DNA from: Herpetosiphon aurantiacus DSM 785
Lineage (GTDB): Bacteria > Chloroflexota > Chloroflexia > Chloroflexales > Herpetosiphonaceae
Direction: 5' to 3'
Assembly: GCA_000018565.1 (NCBI GenBank)
Contig: CP000876.1
Location: forward strand, 1 to 64,000
Length of the DNA stretch: 64,000 nt
Part shown: in pieces, positions 9,170-17,603 of the stretch
Layout: every line of letters begins with the position of its first letter
Numbering within the stretch: position 1 is the first letter of the stretch
Notes under the pieces: generated by a model
What the model was told of the DNA's origin: nothing
Database searches by the model: none
Seen by the model: the letters and a program-made list of their open reading frames with translations, nothing else
Translations under genes and position numbers: made by a program

Positions 9170-10177
9170 CTAGAAGCTAATTTCTACCACTATAGGCACA
9201 TGGTCGCTGACATACAGTCGATAGTCGTGAAACACGTCCGCCGGGTTGGTATAGATCGGTTTCATCCCATTGAGTTGGCCTTCAATCTCTTCCAGGGAAC
9301 CAGAAAGATTGCCGTTCAGACTTTCTTCGAGCAACTCATCGATGCCCTCCCCTAGCGAGGCAATGTTGTTGGTGTTCTTGCGGAGAAAGATCGTGTCGTA
9401 GGGCTGGCTATAGGCATCGGCGATGGTCATACCGATGGTCGCACTCTTGAGTTTGATCAGGCTGCTCAGGACATCCTCCAGCAGCTGGGTGAAGGTACCC
9501 GCTGCTCCGGCAAGCGGCCCATAAGCCTGTTCCCCAAAGCTACCAGCAACACTGACGCTGTTGTCACTCTTGACGTTAAAATCGCCCATGATCACGAGGC
9601 TGTGTCCTTGGGTAGCGAACTCGGTAACTTGGGCTAAGTTTTTGCAGGCATCGCGCACACCAATCCAGTAGCCCGGCCCGGGCGCGTGAAAGACGGCCAC
9701 AGGGATCTGGACATTCGGTGCCTGCACCGTCTGAAAGTAGGCTAGATAGGGTGGCCGATTACTAGCGATCTGCTTCGGAAAGCCCAGCCACTGCGGCTGG
9801 TTCGGCTGACCAAAGTTGGGGTTCGCATATTGGTATTGGAAGCTGCCCGGCGTTCCGTTGATCGCCACGCTATAGAGATCAACTTTGCGGGTATCCCACA
9901 GGAACACGTACTGCTCCAAACGCTGGTTACAAAACTGCGGACTCTCCTGCCCCTTCCAGACGTTCGGACTCGTATATCCGTCAAGCTCGGCTGCTAGGCG
10001 CTGGACCAAATCGGCACCCATGTTTGAGCGAACTTCCTGGATCGCGACGATGTCCGCTTCATTGTACGAGACCACGTTGGCGATATAGTCAACCAGTGCA
10101 TCACCAGCTCTGTTCGGGTCAAGTTTGACATCACCAAGGTTCTCGATGTTCCATGCCATCACCGTGATTGTCGGCAT
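9170..10177 (-). CDS. Endonuclease/exonuclease/phosphatase-fold protein
   Basis: 335 residues of the EEP superfamily (DNase I/AP endonuclease/phosphodiesterase fold), metal-dependent phosphoester hydrolases. Visible motifs: WNIENLG (N of the first motif), AIQEV (metal-binding E), MGDFNVKSD (D and N of the catalytic core) and C-terminal SDHVPIVVEI (D-H pair). The start is set at MPTITVMAWN, with GGAG 9 nt upstream; earlier in-frame starts have poorer spacing. There is no signal peptide. It is the first gene of an operon with the 1446-residue protein 29 nt downstream. Substrate unknown. Confidence 0.85.
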   Translation of the reverse strand: MPTITVMAWNIENLGDVKLDPNRAGDALVDYIANVVSYNEADIVAIQEVRSNMGADLVQRLAAELDGYTSPNVWKGQESPQFCNQRLEQYVFLWDTRKVDLYSVAINGTPGSFQYQYANPNFGQPNQPQWLGFPKQIASNRPPYLAYFQTVQAPNVQIPVAVFHAPGPGYWIGVRDACKNLAQVTEFATQGHSLVIMGDFNVKSDNSVSVAGSFGEQAYGPLAGAAGTFTQLLEDVLSSLIKLKSATIGMTIADAYSQPYDTIFLRKNTNNIASLGEGIDELLEESLNGNLSGSLEEIEGQLNGMKPIYTNPADVFHDYRLYVSDHVPIVVEISF

Positions 10178-10584
10178 AATGGGGAACTCCATTCTCCTGC
10201 ACGCAGCAGGATCAGGCCGCCGCATGGCCGTGTGGCGACCAGGTTCTTCTATGCATAGGGTATGTGCTAGCTTGGCGCAGCGACGCGGGGATGAGGAGAA
10301 TCGTGGGACAGGCGGTAACGCGCCGCGACTCTATTTTAGCTGCCTTTGATCGGCTTTGCAACTAGGAATAACCAATGATCTCAGGCCATGGGCAATGGCT
10401 ATGTTGACAGCCACCAAGATAGGGGTGACCAGCACTTCCTGCCATCCACGCACGCCACCCCACCGCAGCGCGATGACAGATGTCACGAGGCGCGCAGGCC
10501 CCTGATCTTAGTGATCACGGGCCTGTTGACGTTTAGCCTGAATAATGGATAGACGAGCGTCATTTGGCTTTCGCCCCTCGAAGC
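10178..10584. other. Intergenic region with hairpin repeat
   Basis: No supported gene. It holds a second copy of the hairpin family: left arm 10495-10507, loop ttagt, right arm 10513-10525, with one mismatch to a perfect stem. This lies between the 3' end of kup and the 5' side of the EEP operon, so it may terminate kup transcription on the minus strand. The stretch 10380-10490 looks like decayed coding sequence of unknown origin. Confidence 0.5.
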
Positions 10585-12528
10585 TTATACCTCGACCCGC
10601 GTGCCGATCTCAATAGTTGCCGTTGGTGGAAGGCTAAAAAAGTCAGCGGCACTCGTCGAATTTTGGAGCATCACGGCATATAACCGTTCACGCCACAGGG
10701 CCATACCGGGCAGTTCTTTGGTCGCGATGACCTTGGTACGGTTCACAAAATAGGTAGTGTGCTCAGGATCAAACGGCAAATCAGGAATCGTGGCTTCGGC
10801 CAAGGCCATTGGGACATTGGGATCTTCCATAAAGCCAAAGTAGATCGTCAATGTTCGGAAACCATGCCCCTCCTCGCCCACAAGAAAACGTTCCTGAGCA
10901 TGCACATGGGGAACTTGGCGGTAGACCACCGTCACCAACAAGATATGCTCGTGCAAAACCCCATTATGGCGGATATTGGCTAAGAGTGCCTCCGGTGCTC
11001 CATCACGGCGGGCACTTAAAAAGATCGCCGTACCTGGAACACGCACGGGCGGATTGTGTTGAATCCGATCCGTTAATTCCGACAAGAGGTGATCGCTACT
11101 TGCCCGCTCGGCAACCAAGCGCTGCCCCCGTTTCCACGTGGTCATAATGGTAAATAAGACAACGGCGACAACTAATGGAAACCAGCCACCATGGGGAATC
11201 TTGATAGCATTGGCAATCAAGAATGCCATATCAATCACTAAGAAAAAGCCTATTAAGAGTCCTGCCTTCAATCCGCTCCACCCCCACCGATCACGGGCAA
11301 CCACATAAAAAATAATCGAGGTGATTGCCATCGTCGAGGTCACTGCGATGCCGTAGGCCGCTGCCAGATTCGATGATGTTTGGAACGCAATCACCACCAG
11401 AATACACGCCACCATCAGCAGCCAATTGACTGCAGGGATATAGATCTGCCCATATTCAGTCCGTGACGTATGAAAGGTGCGTGTGCGGGGCAGAAATCCA
11501 AGTTGACTCGCCTGCATGGTTATCGAGAACGCACCAGAGATCAGGGCTTGTGAGGCAATCACCGTCGCCAACGTCGCTAAGATCACCAGCGGATACAGTG
11601 CCCACGTTGGAGCCATCCGAAAAAAGGAATTTTCAACTGCTTCTGGTTCGCGGATCAGGAGGGCAGCCTGCCCCATATAATTTAATAGGAGGGCGGGCAA
11701 CACCACGACATACCAGGCAACCCGAATGGGACGACGGCCAAAATGACCCATATCGGCATACAAGGCCTCGCCGCCGGTGACGACCAAAAAGACGCTCCCT
11801 AAGACTAAGAACCCCTTCCAGCCATTGGCTTGAAAAAATGCTAGCCCATAGAGCGGATTGATCGCACGAATGACACTTGGCTCATGCAGCAGATTGACAA
11901 TACCCAGTAACGCCAAGACCGTAAACCAGAGCAAGGTGATGGGGCCAAACAGCTTCCCAACCAAGGCTGTTCCAAACCGCTGGATGAGAAAGAGGCCAAC
12001 AAGGATCACAATGGTCAAGGGAATAATATACGGCTGAAAAAAGGGAGTTGCAACGTTTAAGCCTTCAACCGAACTCAAGACTGAGATCGCAGGCGTAATG
12101 ATACCATCACCGTATAACAGCGCAGCACCAAACACACCGAGGAGCACGATCCATTTGCGTTCGGTGGTTCCAACCTGTTTGATCGGGGTTGCCAATGCGG
12201 TTAGTGCCAGAATCCCACCCTCGCCTTGGTTATCCGCCCGAACGATGAAAATCAGATACTTAATCGTGACCACAATGACGAGTGCCCAAAAAATGAGCGA
12301 TACCACGCCAAGGATATTAGCTGGAGTCAGCGCCAAGCCATGGCCTGCATGAAAACTTTCACGCATGGCATAGAGGGGGGAGGTTCCGATATCTCCATAC
12401 ACGATACCAAGGGCTGATAGCGATAGCAAGGCCAGATAGCGCCCTCGTGGGATAGCAGTGTGCTGTGTATGGTGTCCATCAGCGTCAGAATCTCCCGATG
12501 GAATGTGGTCGTTCACCGTCTGTGCCAT
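10585..12528 (-). CDS. kup: Kup-family potassium uptake protein
   Basis: 647-residue K+ transporter of the KUP/HAK/KT family, about the usual family length. After a ~30-residue hydrophilic N-terminus comes the signature GIVYGDIGTSPLYAM, then about 12 hydrophobic segments through residue ~450 and a soluble C-terminal domain. It is expected to import K+ with H+ across the cytoplasmic membrane. AGGTGATC precedes the ATG. It is a single gene, not obviously linked to its neighbours. No c-di-AMP riboswitch was recognised upstream. Confidence 0.95.
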   Translation of the reverse strand: MAQTVNDHIPSGDSDADGHHTQHTAIPRGRYLALLSLSALGIVYGDIGTSPLYAMRESFHAGHGLALTPANILGVVSLIFWALVIVVTIKYLIFIVRADNQGEGGILALTALATPIKQVGTTERKWIVLLGVFGAALLYGDGIITPAISVLSSVEGLNVATPFFQPYIIPLTIVILVGLFLIQRFGTALVGKLFGPITLLWFTVLALLGIVNLLHEPSVIRAINPLYGLAFFQANGWKGFLVLGSVFLVVTGGEALYADMGHFGRRPIRVAWYVVVLPALLLNYMGQAALLIREPEAVENSFFRMAPTWALYPLVILATLATVIASQALISGAFSITMQASQLGFLPRTRTFHTSRTEYGQIYIPAVNWLLMVACILVVIAFQTSSNLAAAYGIAVTSTMAITSIIFYVVARDRWGWSGLKAGLLIGFFLVIDMAFLIANAIKIPHGGWFPLVVAVVLFTIMTTWKRGQRLVAERASSDHLLSELTDRIQHNPPVRVPGTAIFLSARRDGAPEALLANIRHNGVLHEHILLVTVVYRQVPHVHAQERFLVGEEGHGFRTLTIYFGFMEDPNVPMALAEATIPDLPFDPEHTTYFVNRTKVIATKELPGMALWRERLYAVMLQNSTSAADFFSLPPTATIEIGTRVEV

Positions 12529-12758
12529 ATGTGATCACCTACCTTTATGCGAGTGTTCCAATGCGATAGCATAGCATATGCCAATATCTCCACAAGAGGG
12601 AAAGTGGCCTGCCAGCGTAGTCTGTTCATAACGACCGATCAGTATGCGAACGACACTTCATCGTTGGATTCATCGCAAGCATTGGCAGTCTTGGAGCAAC
12701 ACCCAGTACCCCTGTTGCGGCAGCAACGAACTATCTTCAGTTTATTTCGAATCCAGAA

Positions 12759-12802
12759 CGCCAACTGACCCGTGATCGAGATTGATCACGTGCCTATTGG
12801 TG
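12759..12802. repeat. Imperfect hairpin of the GATCACGGGCCTG family
   Basis: Third copy of the hairpin found at 4501 and 10495: left arm cgccaactgacccgtgatc (12759-12777), right arm gatcacgtgcctattggtg (12784-12802), with several mismatches. Like the 4501 copy it is followed by TTGGTTAATAGTATTC (about 12813-12828). The rest of 12529-13034 holds no supported gene. Confidence 0.6.
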
Positions 12803-12918
12803 TTAAATGTGCTTGGTTAATAGTATTCAAACTACGATCAAATTATTAATACAATCATTGTATTTTAGAACATATTGACCAAATTTTATTGACCTGCTAT
12901 GCTTACGCCACCATGAAT

Positions 12919-12983
12919 AGAAAAAAACCCCGCAACGCGCTCACGTTCGGGGTTATGGGCGCAATTGCAAACCCAATCACGCC
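12919..12983 (-). ncRNA. Candidate short minus-strand RNA ending in an intrinsic terminator
   Basis: On the minus strand a GC stem (arms 12926-12937 and 12944-12954, small bulge) is followed by a T-run (complement of the A-run 12921-12927), a classical intrinsic terminator. A TAGAAT -10-like hexamer lies at 12995-12990, so a transcript of about 65 nt is possible. No gene on that strand would otherwise use the terminator. The -35 region is weak. Confidence 0.3.
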
Positions 12984-13034
12984 GCGCGTATTCTATCATA
13001 TCTCTCTGGCGCGGCCTAGTAGATCCGAGGATGT

Positions 13035-13670
13035 ATGGAAAATATTCTTACGGGCCAACGAGGCACACAGCCCACACCAGTAGCAACAATTCCTATGCCT
13101 GCCTCATCATCGGCTACGACAACCGCAGCACCAGTCAGCGTCGTTGAATCAAGTGTTAGTCCAAGCACCCCTATTACTGTGCCACGACGAACACCATCTA
13201 AACAGTCGCGGGTGATGGCAAAAACATTTGCCCAAAGCGCTTACGATAAACTGGGTTACACCATTGCCTGTCTTGCGGGCTTGGTACTTGCTATCGGTTT
13301 ATGGATAGCTGGGGGCTATTTTACCCTACAAGCGGTGCGATCAATTACCACGATTAATACCTCCACCTGGTGGTGGTCATTGCCACTCGCTATTACCGCC
13401 GTTGAGCTGTGGCTCATGCCAAAACGCGGAGTCGCGCCTGCCAGTATCATTATTTTCCTCGTCGTCCTCGCGTTGGATATTTTGACGAGCTGGCATGGAT
13501 TGACAACGACCCTCTCAGGGCGCATGCTGCCTTTAGGTGCAGGCTGGCAGATTCCCAGCACGGGCATGACCCTTCATGGTATTGCCATTATTATTAGCTT
13601 TGTCTTTGCTTTCGCCCCTGAAAAAATGGCCCGATGGGCAACACGTGAACTATGGGAGTTATGGGCATGA
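13035..13670 (+). CDS. Four-TM membrane protein coupled to the FtsK-like ATPase
   Basis: 211 residues. The first ~60 are low complexity (T, S, P, A), followed by four hydrophobic segments (about residues 75-100, 113-127, 137-152 and 180-195). Family not recognised. The stop overlaps the start of the FtsK-like gene (ATGA at 13667-13670), so translation is probably coupled. A membrane partner for a DNA-translocating ATPase is the natural guess. Base composition is more AT-rich than the 1-10 kb region. Confidence 0.65.
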   Translation: MENILTGQRGTQPTPVATIPMPASSSATTTAAPVSVVESSVSPSTPITVPRRTPSKQSRVMAKTFAQSAYDKLGYTIACLAGLVLAIGLWIAGGYFTLQAVRSITTINTSTWWWSLPLAITAVELWLMPKRGVAPASIIIFLVVLALDILTSWHGLTTTLSGRMLPLGAGWQIPSTGMTLHGIAIIISFVFAFAPEKMARWATRELWELWA

Positions 13671-15085
13671 ATGAATTGGTTGTGATTGGTGTTTTGTTCC
13701 TTGCAATGGGACTCTGGGGAGGTTTAGCGATCTGGAAGATGCGTCGCGAACTCCAGAGTCTTAGGGTGCTTGTGGCCAATGCAGGGTTACAATCGCCCCC
13801 ACCGCTCCATATCAATAAACCGACCGAGCAACCAGTCATTCAAACCCCAATCCTTGATCCAACTCCCTTATCAGGGGCAGGGAGCGCTTTAGCCAATCCC
13901 CCACGCGAAGCTCGCATTCTGCTTGACGAACTTCAAGGAAAAGGGACTGATGCCTATCGGTTCCCCTTGGGCTGGTATTCTTCTTTTAAAGGGGCAACTC
14001 TGCAAACAGCGCAGTTTGTCCGTGATGTCAATCACATCCTCTTGACAGGACAAAGCGATAGCGGCAAAGACAATGCCGCATTAGGTATGCTGCTCTCGTT
14101 AGCGCTTACCAAAACCCCGCAACAATGCCAATTTGCCATTGTTGATGGCAAAGGACTGGATTGGTTGGCATGGGAAAAGAAAGACCATACATGGCTGCTT
14201 GCTACTGACCCTGAACATATTGAACAGGCCATGATGAAATTGACCGCTGAGCGGCAGCGTCGTCGGGCAATTTTGGCAGACGCAGGGGTCACCAAATGGG
14301 ATAAATATACTGGAAAAGATTTGCCGCTTCTCGTAGTATTTATCAGCGAGTTATTACTGCTCGAAAATGCTGTTGGAAAAAGCCAACTCACCGGATGGCT
14401 GAATGCAGAACTCACCGCAGCACGGGCATTCGGGATACGGTATATCATTGCAACGCAAACCGCCAGTAACTTCAGTACCCAATGGCGAAGCCAAATTAGT
14501 TTATTTATGGCAGGATTCCAACCCAGCCCATCACAAGATGCGCCCAATGTTGGATTGACTACCAATGAACTCGATGCATTGCATGTGGTAGCGCCAAGTA
14601 GCCTACCATCTCCTAACAACCAAGCCGGAGGGGTCTTTTGTGTGGTCCAAGGCAACCAAGCCCTCAATGTCCGAACAACCTTAATCGATGATCGTGACCT
14701 TGACTATCTGATGGAATGCCTTCCCAATCGCGTAGCACTAGCACAAAAATCACACGATGAACTGCTTACATCAATGCTCGCTATAGCGCATCAGAATGGG
14801 GTAAAAGCGCTCTCGACTCATCCAGAAGCGCTACAGACCGCTACGCAACAATCGAGCGTCACCCATCCCTCAGAAGCGCTTCCCGTAGCGACCCACTTGG
14901 TTCCCGCTGACGAACAACGGCGGATTCTCGCGGTCGCTGCACGGGCCACATCTCGACGGGCTGTTTGTCGAGAAGTATACAATGCGGTCGGTGGAACAGG
15001 GTATAACAATGTCCGTTTGGTATGTGATGCCGCAGGATTACTCATGCCAACCCCGACAGCGATGCCGACCGCAAGCGCAGCATAA
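13667..15085 (+). CDS. FtsK/SpoIIIE-like DNA translocase or coupling ATPase
   Basis: 472 residues. One N-terminal hydrophobic helix (VVIGVLFLAMGLWGG) is followed by a RecA-like domain with a P-loop at about residues 128-135 (GQSDSGKD), a hydrophobic Walker B-like strand near 219-233 (LPLLVVFISELLLLE) and an ATQTAS sensor-like stretch. The last ~55 residues (RRILAVAARATSRR...GYNNVRLVCDAAGLL) look like a winged-helix domain. This is like FtsK-type proteins of conjugative plasmids and integrative elements that move double-stranded DNA. The start at 13667 is chosen because GGGAG lies 8 nt upstream and it overlaps the previous stop. Confidence 0.8.
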   Translation: MNELVVIGVLFLAMGLWGGLAIWKMRRELQSLRVLVANAGLQSPPPLHINKPTEQPVIQTPILDPTPLSGAGSALANPPREARILLDELQGKGTDAYRFPLGWYSSFKGATLQTAQFVRDVNHILLTGQSDSGKDNAALGMLLSLALTKTPQQCQFAIVDGKGLDWLAWEKKDHTWLLATDPEHIEQAMMKLTAERQRRRAILADAGVTKWDKYTGKDLPLLVVFISELLLLENAVGKSQLTGWLNAELTAARAFGIRYIIATQTASNFSTQWRSQISLFMAGFQPSPSQDAPNVGLTTNELDALHVVAPSSLPSPNNQAGGVFCVVQGNQALNVRTTLIDDRDLDYLMECLPNRVALAQKSHDELLTSMLAIAHQNGVKALSTHPEALQTATQQSSVTHPSEALPVATHLVPADEQRRILAVAARATSRRAVCREVYNAVGGTGYNNVRLVCDAAGLLMPTPTAMPTASAA

Positions 15086-15093
15086 GCAAGGTT

Positions 15094-15144
15094 GATTAAA
15101 CAACAAAGGCGATGGTTAGAGACCATCGCCTTTGTTGTTTAATC
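15094..15144. terminator. Bidirectional terminator with perfect 23-bp stem
   Basis: Arms 15094-15116 and 15122-15144 are exact complements with loop tagag. The hairpin lies between the convergent FtsK-like and ParR-like genes, and A/T-rich arm ends allow termination on both strands. Confidence 0.9.
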
Positions 15145-15154
15145 ACGCAAATAG

Positions 15155-15562
15155 CTACTCATCGTCATCCAAAAAACCACCACTAAAAGCCAAGACGGCC
15201 CCGCTGGCTTCACGCTGAATGCCCGCAGGGGGCGGGGTCGGTGCAACCGTTGTCGGAACGACACCCGTTGAATGCATCCCTTGGCTTTGGAGTAACGCAG
15301 GCAGCGCATCTCGACGCATTAAGAACTCCAGCACTGGCAAGAGATCAGCCTGTAACCGCTGCGCTAACACCTGCGGATCATACCCGCCATACTGTCCCTC
15401 GCCCGCTGCCCATGCCTCCGCTGATAAGATCCGAATCCCCAACCGCATGGCCTTCAGCATCAACTCCGATTCGCTCTCATCATCGTCCCGATGCACTCGC
15501 AACAGCCGATTTCGTTCTAAATCATCCTCGGTACAGCGAATCCCTTTAACACGCACCGCCAT
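15155..15562 (-). CDS. ParR-like adaptor of the ParM partition system
   Basis: 135 residues. The N-terminal half (VKGIRCTEDDLERNRLLRVH) resembles a ribbon-helix-helix DNA-binding start; the middle is helical and the C-terminus is P/T-rich ending in an acidic GGFLDDDE tail. Size, acidic tail and position 2 nt downstream of an actin-like gene fit ParR, which binds the centromere and caps ParM filaments. Assignment rests mainly on context. The candidate centromere at 16781-17052 lies upstream of the pair. Confidence 0.6.
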   Translation of the reverse strand: MAVRVKGIRCTEDDLERNRLLRVHRDDDESESELMLKAMRLGIRILSAEAWAAGEGQYGGYDPQVLAQRLQADLLPVLEFLMRRDALPALLQSQGMHSTGVVPTTVAPTPPPAGIQREASGAVLAFSGGFLDDDE

Positions 15563-15564
15563 GC

Positions 15565-16749
15565 TTAGGCTCCTTTCCCTGCCGCCGCATAGACCACCGC
15601 CAGCAGTGCCCCCGTCGCATTCAGGATATCTGCGACGCTCGGATCAATGATCGTGTAGTTGCGGGGAGCCGTTTTGCCGGATGCCTCGGCCCGTTCTTCA
15701 ATCAAGCGCCGCAACCCTTGCAATTTCACCCCACCTCCGGTAATGATCACGTAGGCGCTCGGCTGCTGGAGTACCTTCAGCATCCGGCCAACTAAGTCTT
15801 GTCCGGCACTTTGAATCGCCGCATTGACTTCGCTTTCAATCGGAAATTCGCGTCCCGACTCCTCTAACAACTGCGTTTCGAGCGCATATTGGGCTTGGGC
15901 ATCACTCAACCGCAACCGATGAAACTTCGCCGCCAACTCCCGGGCAATACTGATGGTGCCCGCACCCAAGCGTTCGGCACTCATGCGGTAGGGATTCAGT
16001 TCCACTTCGGTCAGTTGGGTATCACCTCCACCGATATCGACAATCGAGACGCGACGAATCCCGTCGGCCTCTAACGAGCCATCAACGGTGCGTGACCACG
16101 CATACAACGTCCCGATCGACTGGGCTTGCGGGATGATCTTTTCATAGCGCAGCGTCCAGTTGGTTACCACGCCCAAGGCATCGGTGCGCTCCACAACAAA
16201 GGTTTGCCCATTCAAATGGGTCTTGAGGGCCGTGCGGGTCTCGGGATTCACCCCCATTTTGTCATTGTCCCGCGACTCAATTTCTTCATTCGGGATGGCG
16301 AAGCCCACGGCTAAGGGGTAGACACCCGGCTTATACCGCGCTTTGATCAGGGTTTCGACCATACAGGCCGCATTAAACGAGCGCTGGCGGGTATCGGAGA
16401 GGCGTTGGCTGGTGCCACCAATGGGCAACGCATCGCCATCAAAGCGTAAGGCATCATCGCCAATCCAAAAACTATCGCCGCCATTGACCCGATAGGTGAT
16501 CACCCCTTGACCCGCCCGAATGGCCTTGGCCAATTTATAGGCGGTGGGCGTGCGGGTCGTAATCAACCGCGATTTGGCATCCAACACCGCAATCTTTTTG
16601 GCCCCATTACCATTGTCATCGCCCACTGCAAGGTAGGGTTGGTCAGCAATCGTGATCCACGCAGGCAGTTGGTAGTGGAGATCACGCAGGGGTTGGTTCA
16701 CCCGCACATGGTCATAGACGGTTGCACGTTTGCGTTCTAAGAGAGTCAT
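15565..16749 (-). CDS. parM: ParM-like actin ATPase of a plasmid partition system
   Basis: 394-residue actin-like protein expected to polymerise and push plasmid copies apart. Visible features: an N-terminal phosphate-loop region (AVGDDNGNGAKKIAV), a second phosphate motif near residues 233-243 (IVDIGGGDTQ) and a C-terminal nucleotide motif (IITGGGVKLQGL). The start ATG at 16749 is chosen because AAGGAG lies 6 nt upstream; longer in-frame readings lack a site. It forms a two-gene operon with the ParR-like gene. The upstream repeats suggest autoregulation through ParR, as in type II par loci. Confidence 0.85.
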   Translation of the reverse strand: MTLLERKRATVYDHVRVNQPLRDLHYQLPAWITIADQPYLAVGDDNGNGAKKIAVLDAKSRLITTRTPTAYKLAKAIRAGQGVITYRVNGGDSFWIGDDALRFDGDALPIGGTSQRLSDTRQRSFNAACMVETLIKARYKPGVYPLAVGFAIPNEEIESRDNDKMGVNPETRTALKTHLNGQTFVVERTDALGVVTNWTLRYEKIIPQAQSIGTLYAWSRTVDGSLEADGIRRVSIVDIGGGDTQLTEVELNPYRMSAERLGAGTISIARELAAKFHRLRLSDAQAQYALETQLLEESGREFPIESEVNAAIQSAGQDLVGRMLKVLQQPSAYVIITGGGVKLQGLRRLIEERAEASGKTAPRNYTIIDPSVADILNATGALLAVVYAAAGKGA

Positions 16750-16780
16750 AGCATGCTCCTTCATCGAATCAGCATCAAAA

Positions 16781-17052
16781 CGACAACAAAACGACAATAA
16801 ACCAACAACATTTGTTGTCTGCTACCAGTCAGTATAGCAGATGAATGTTAACGAAGCAACAATAAAGCGCGAACAAAGCGACAATAAATATTGTCGCTTT
16901 CACGCATCATGGAAGGCTATCGAGCAATAAGCAACAACAAAGCGACAATAAACCAACAATATTTATTGTCGCTTTGTTAACACTATAGCGCTATGACATG
17001 CTGATAGCGACAACAAAGCGACAATAAACCAACAACATTTATTATCGTTTTA
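16781..17052. repeat. Candidate parC-type centromere of four long repeats
   Basis: Four repeats share the core AGCGACAATAAACCAACAA followed by an inverted half such as TTATTGTCGCTTT. The CGACAATAA cores start at 16792, 16879, 16943 and 17020. Copies 2 and 3 are near-perfect dyads. They fill the region between the divergent ParM-like gene and the HTH gene at 17136, where a ParR-binding centromere and operator is expected. Confidence 0.75.
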
Positions 17053-17135
17053 GAGGTATAGAACCAATGCATCAGCGGTATGGGAGCACTGCTACAATTT
17101 ACCTATCGCTATCTATCAGAAGGAGGGCCAAACGG

Positions 17136-17426
17136 GTGATAGACGATCTCGCTCAATCGTCGCCGAATGAGTATATTACGCTCCGTGAAGCAGCCTATGA
17201 GTATGATATGGAATACAACAGCATTCTTAAGTATGTGCTTGCAGGACGTATTGCCTCCCGGATTCTTTTACCAGAGGAAATTCCTGATGTACTGTGGCAA
17301 CGGCTAGAGCCTCGTGTTCAAGCGAATGTCAAAAAGCATCAAGGATTACGGGTCACAACAACCCAGGCGATGGAAGAGTACATGCGGACACGACAAAAAC
17401 GAGGAAAAAAGAGGCGTTCGATTTAG
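17136..17426 (+). CDS. Small HTH-like protein, paralogue 1 of the HTH-RNA cassette
   Basis: 96 residues from a GTG at 17136 with AGGAGG 8 nt upstream. The start also matches the paralogue at 22793 (both begin with an M-x-DD-like segment before the conserved domain). Conserved features are xYxTLxEAAxxYxxxYNxxxKYVxxGR, a helix-turn-helix-like unit, then IPxxxWQR and QANVxKxxGxxVTT with a basic C-terminus. The family is not recognised; a DNA or RNA binder is likely. It is followed by a two-hairpin RNA with its own promoter-like sequence, an arrangement repeated at the paralogous locus. Confidence 0.65.
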   Translation: MIDDLAQSSPNEYITLREAAYEYDMEYNSILKYVLAGRIASRILLPEEIPDVLWQRLEPRVQANVKKHQGLRVTTTQAMEEYMRTRQKRGKKRRSI

Positions 17427-17458
17427 ACGTGATTTAATTATTATGCTATACTGCTCAT

Positions 17459-17541
17459 GGCGTTCGTAGCGATGCGTTTGAGCGGCCATCGCTACGAACT
17501 CTCCCCTTCCTAAGTCGCGTTAGGAAGGGGCTTTTTATTTT
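17459..17541 (+). ncRNA. Structured RNA of the HTH-RNA cassette, copy 1
   Basis: A -10-like TATACT at 17447-17452 (weak -35 TAGACG at 17424) precedes about 80 nt folding into two hairpins. The first has arms 17462-17474 and 17487-17499 (13 bp, perfect) with a loop containing TTGAGCGG. The second has arms 17503-17512 and 17521-17530 followed by CTTTTTATTTT, an intrinsic terminator. The copy at 23110 keeps the loop and both stems although stem sequences differ. It could alternatively be just the 3' end of the HTH mRNA. Confidence 0.55.
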
Positions 17542-17603
17542 AACGGGTTATAGCTATTCCGTCGAATCAACCTCAACGGATGGGAATTGTCGCAACATGA
17601 AGT

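Noticed and set aside
16781-17052. Repeats considered as a CRISPR array
   Set aside because: Only four units, unequal spacing, internal dyads and position next to parM fit a centromere; no cas genes.
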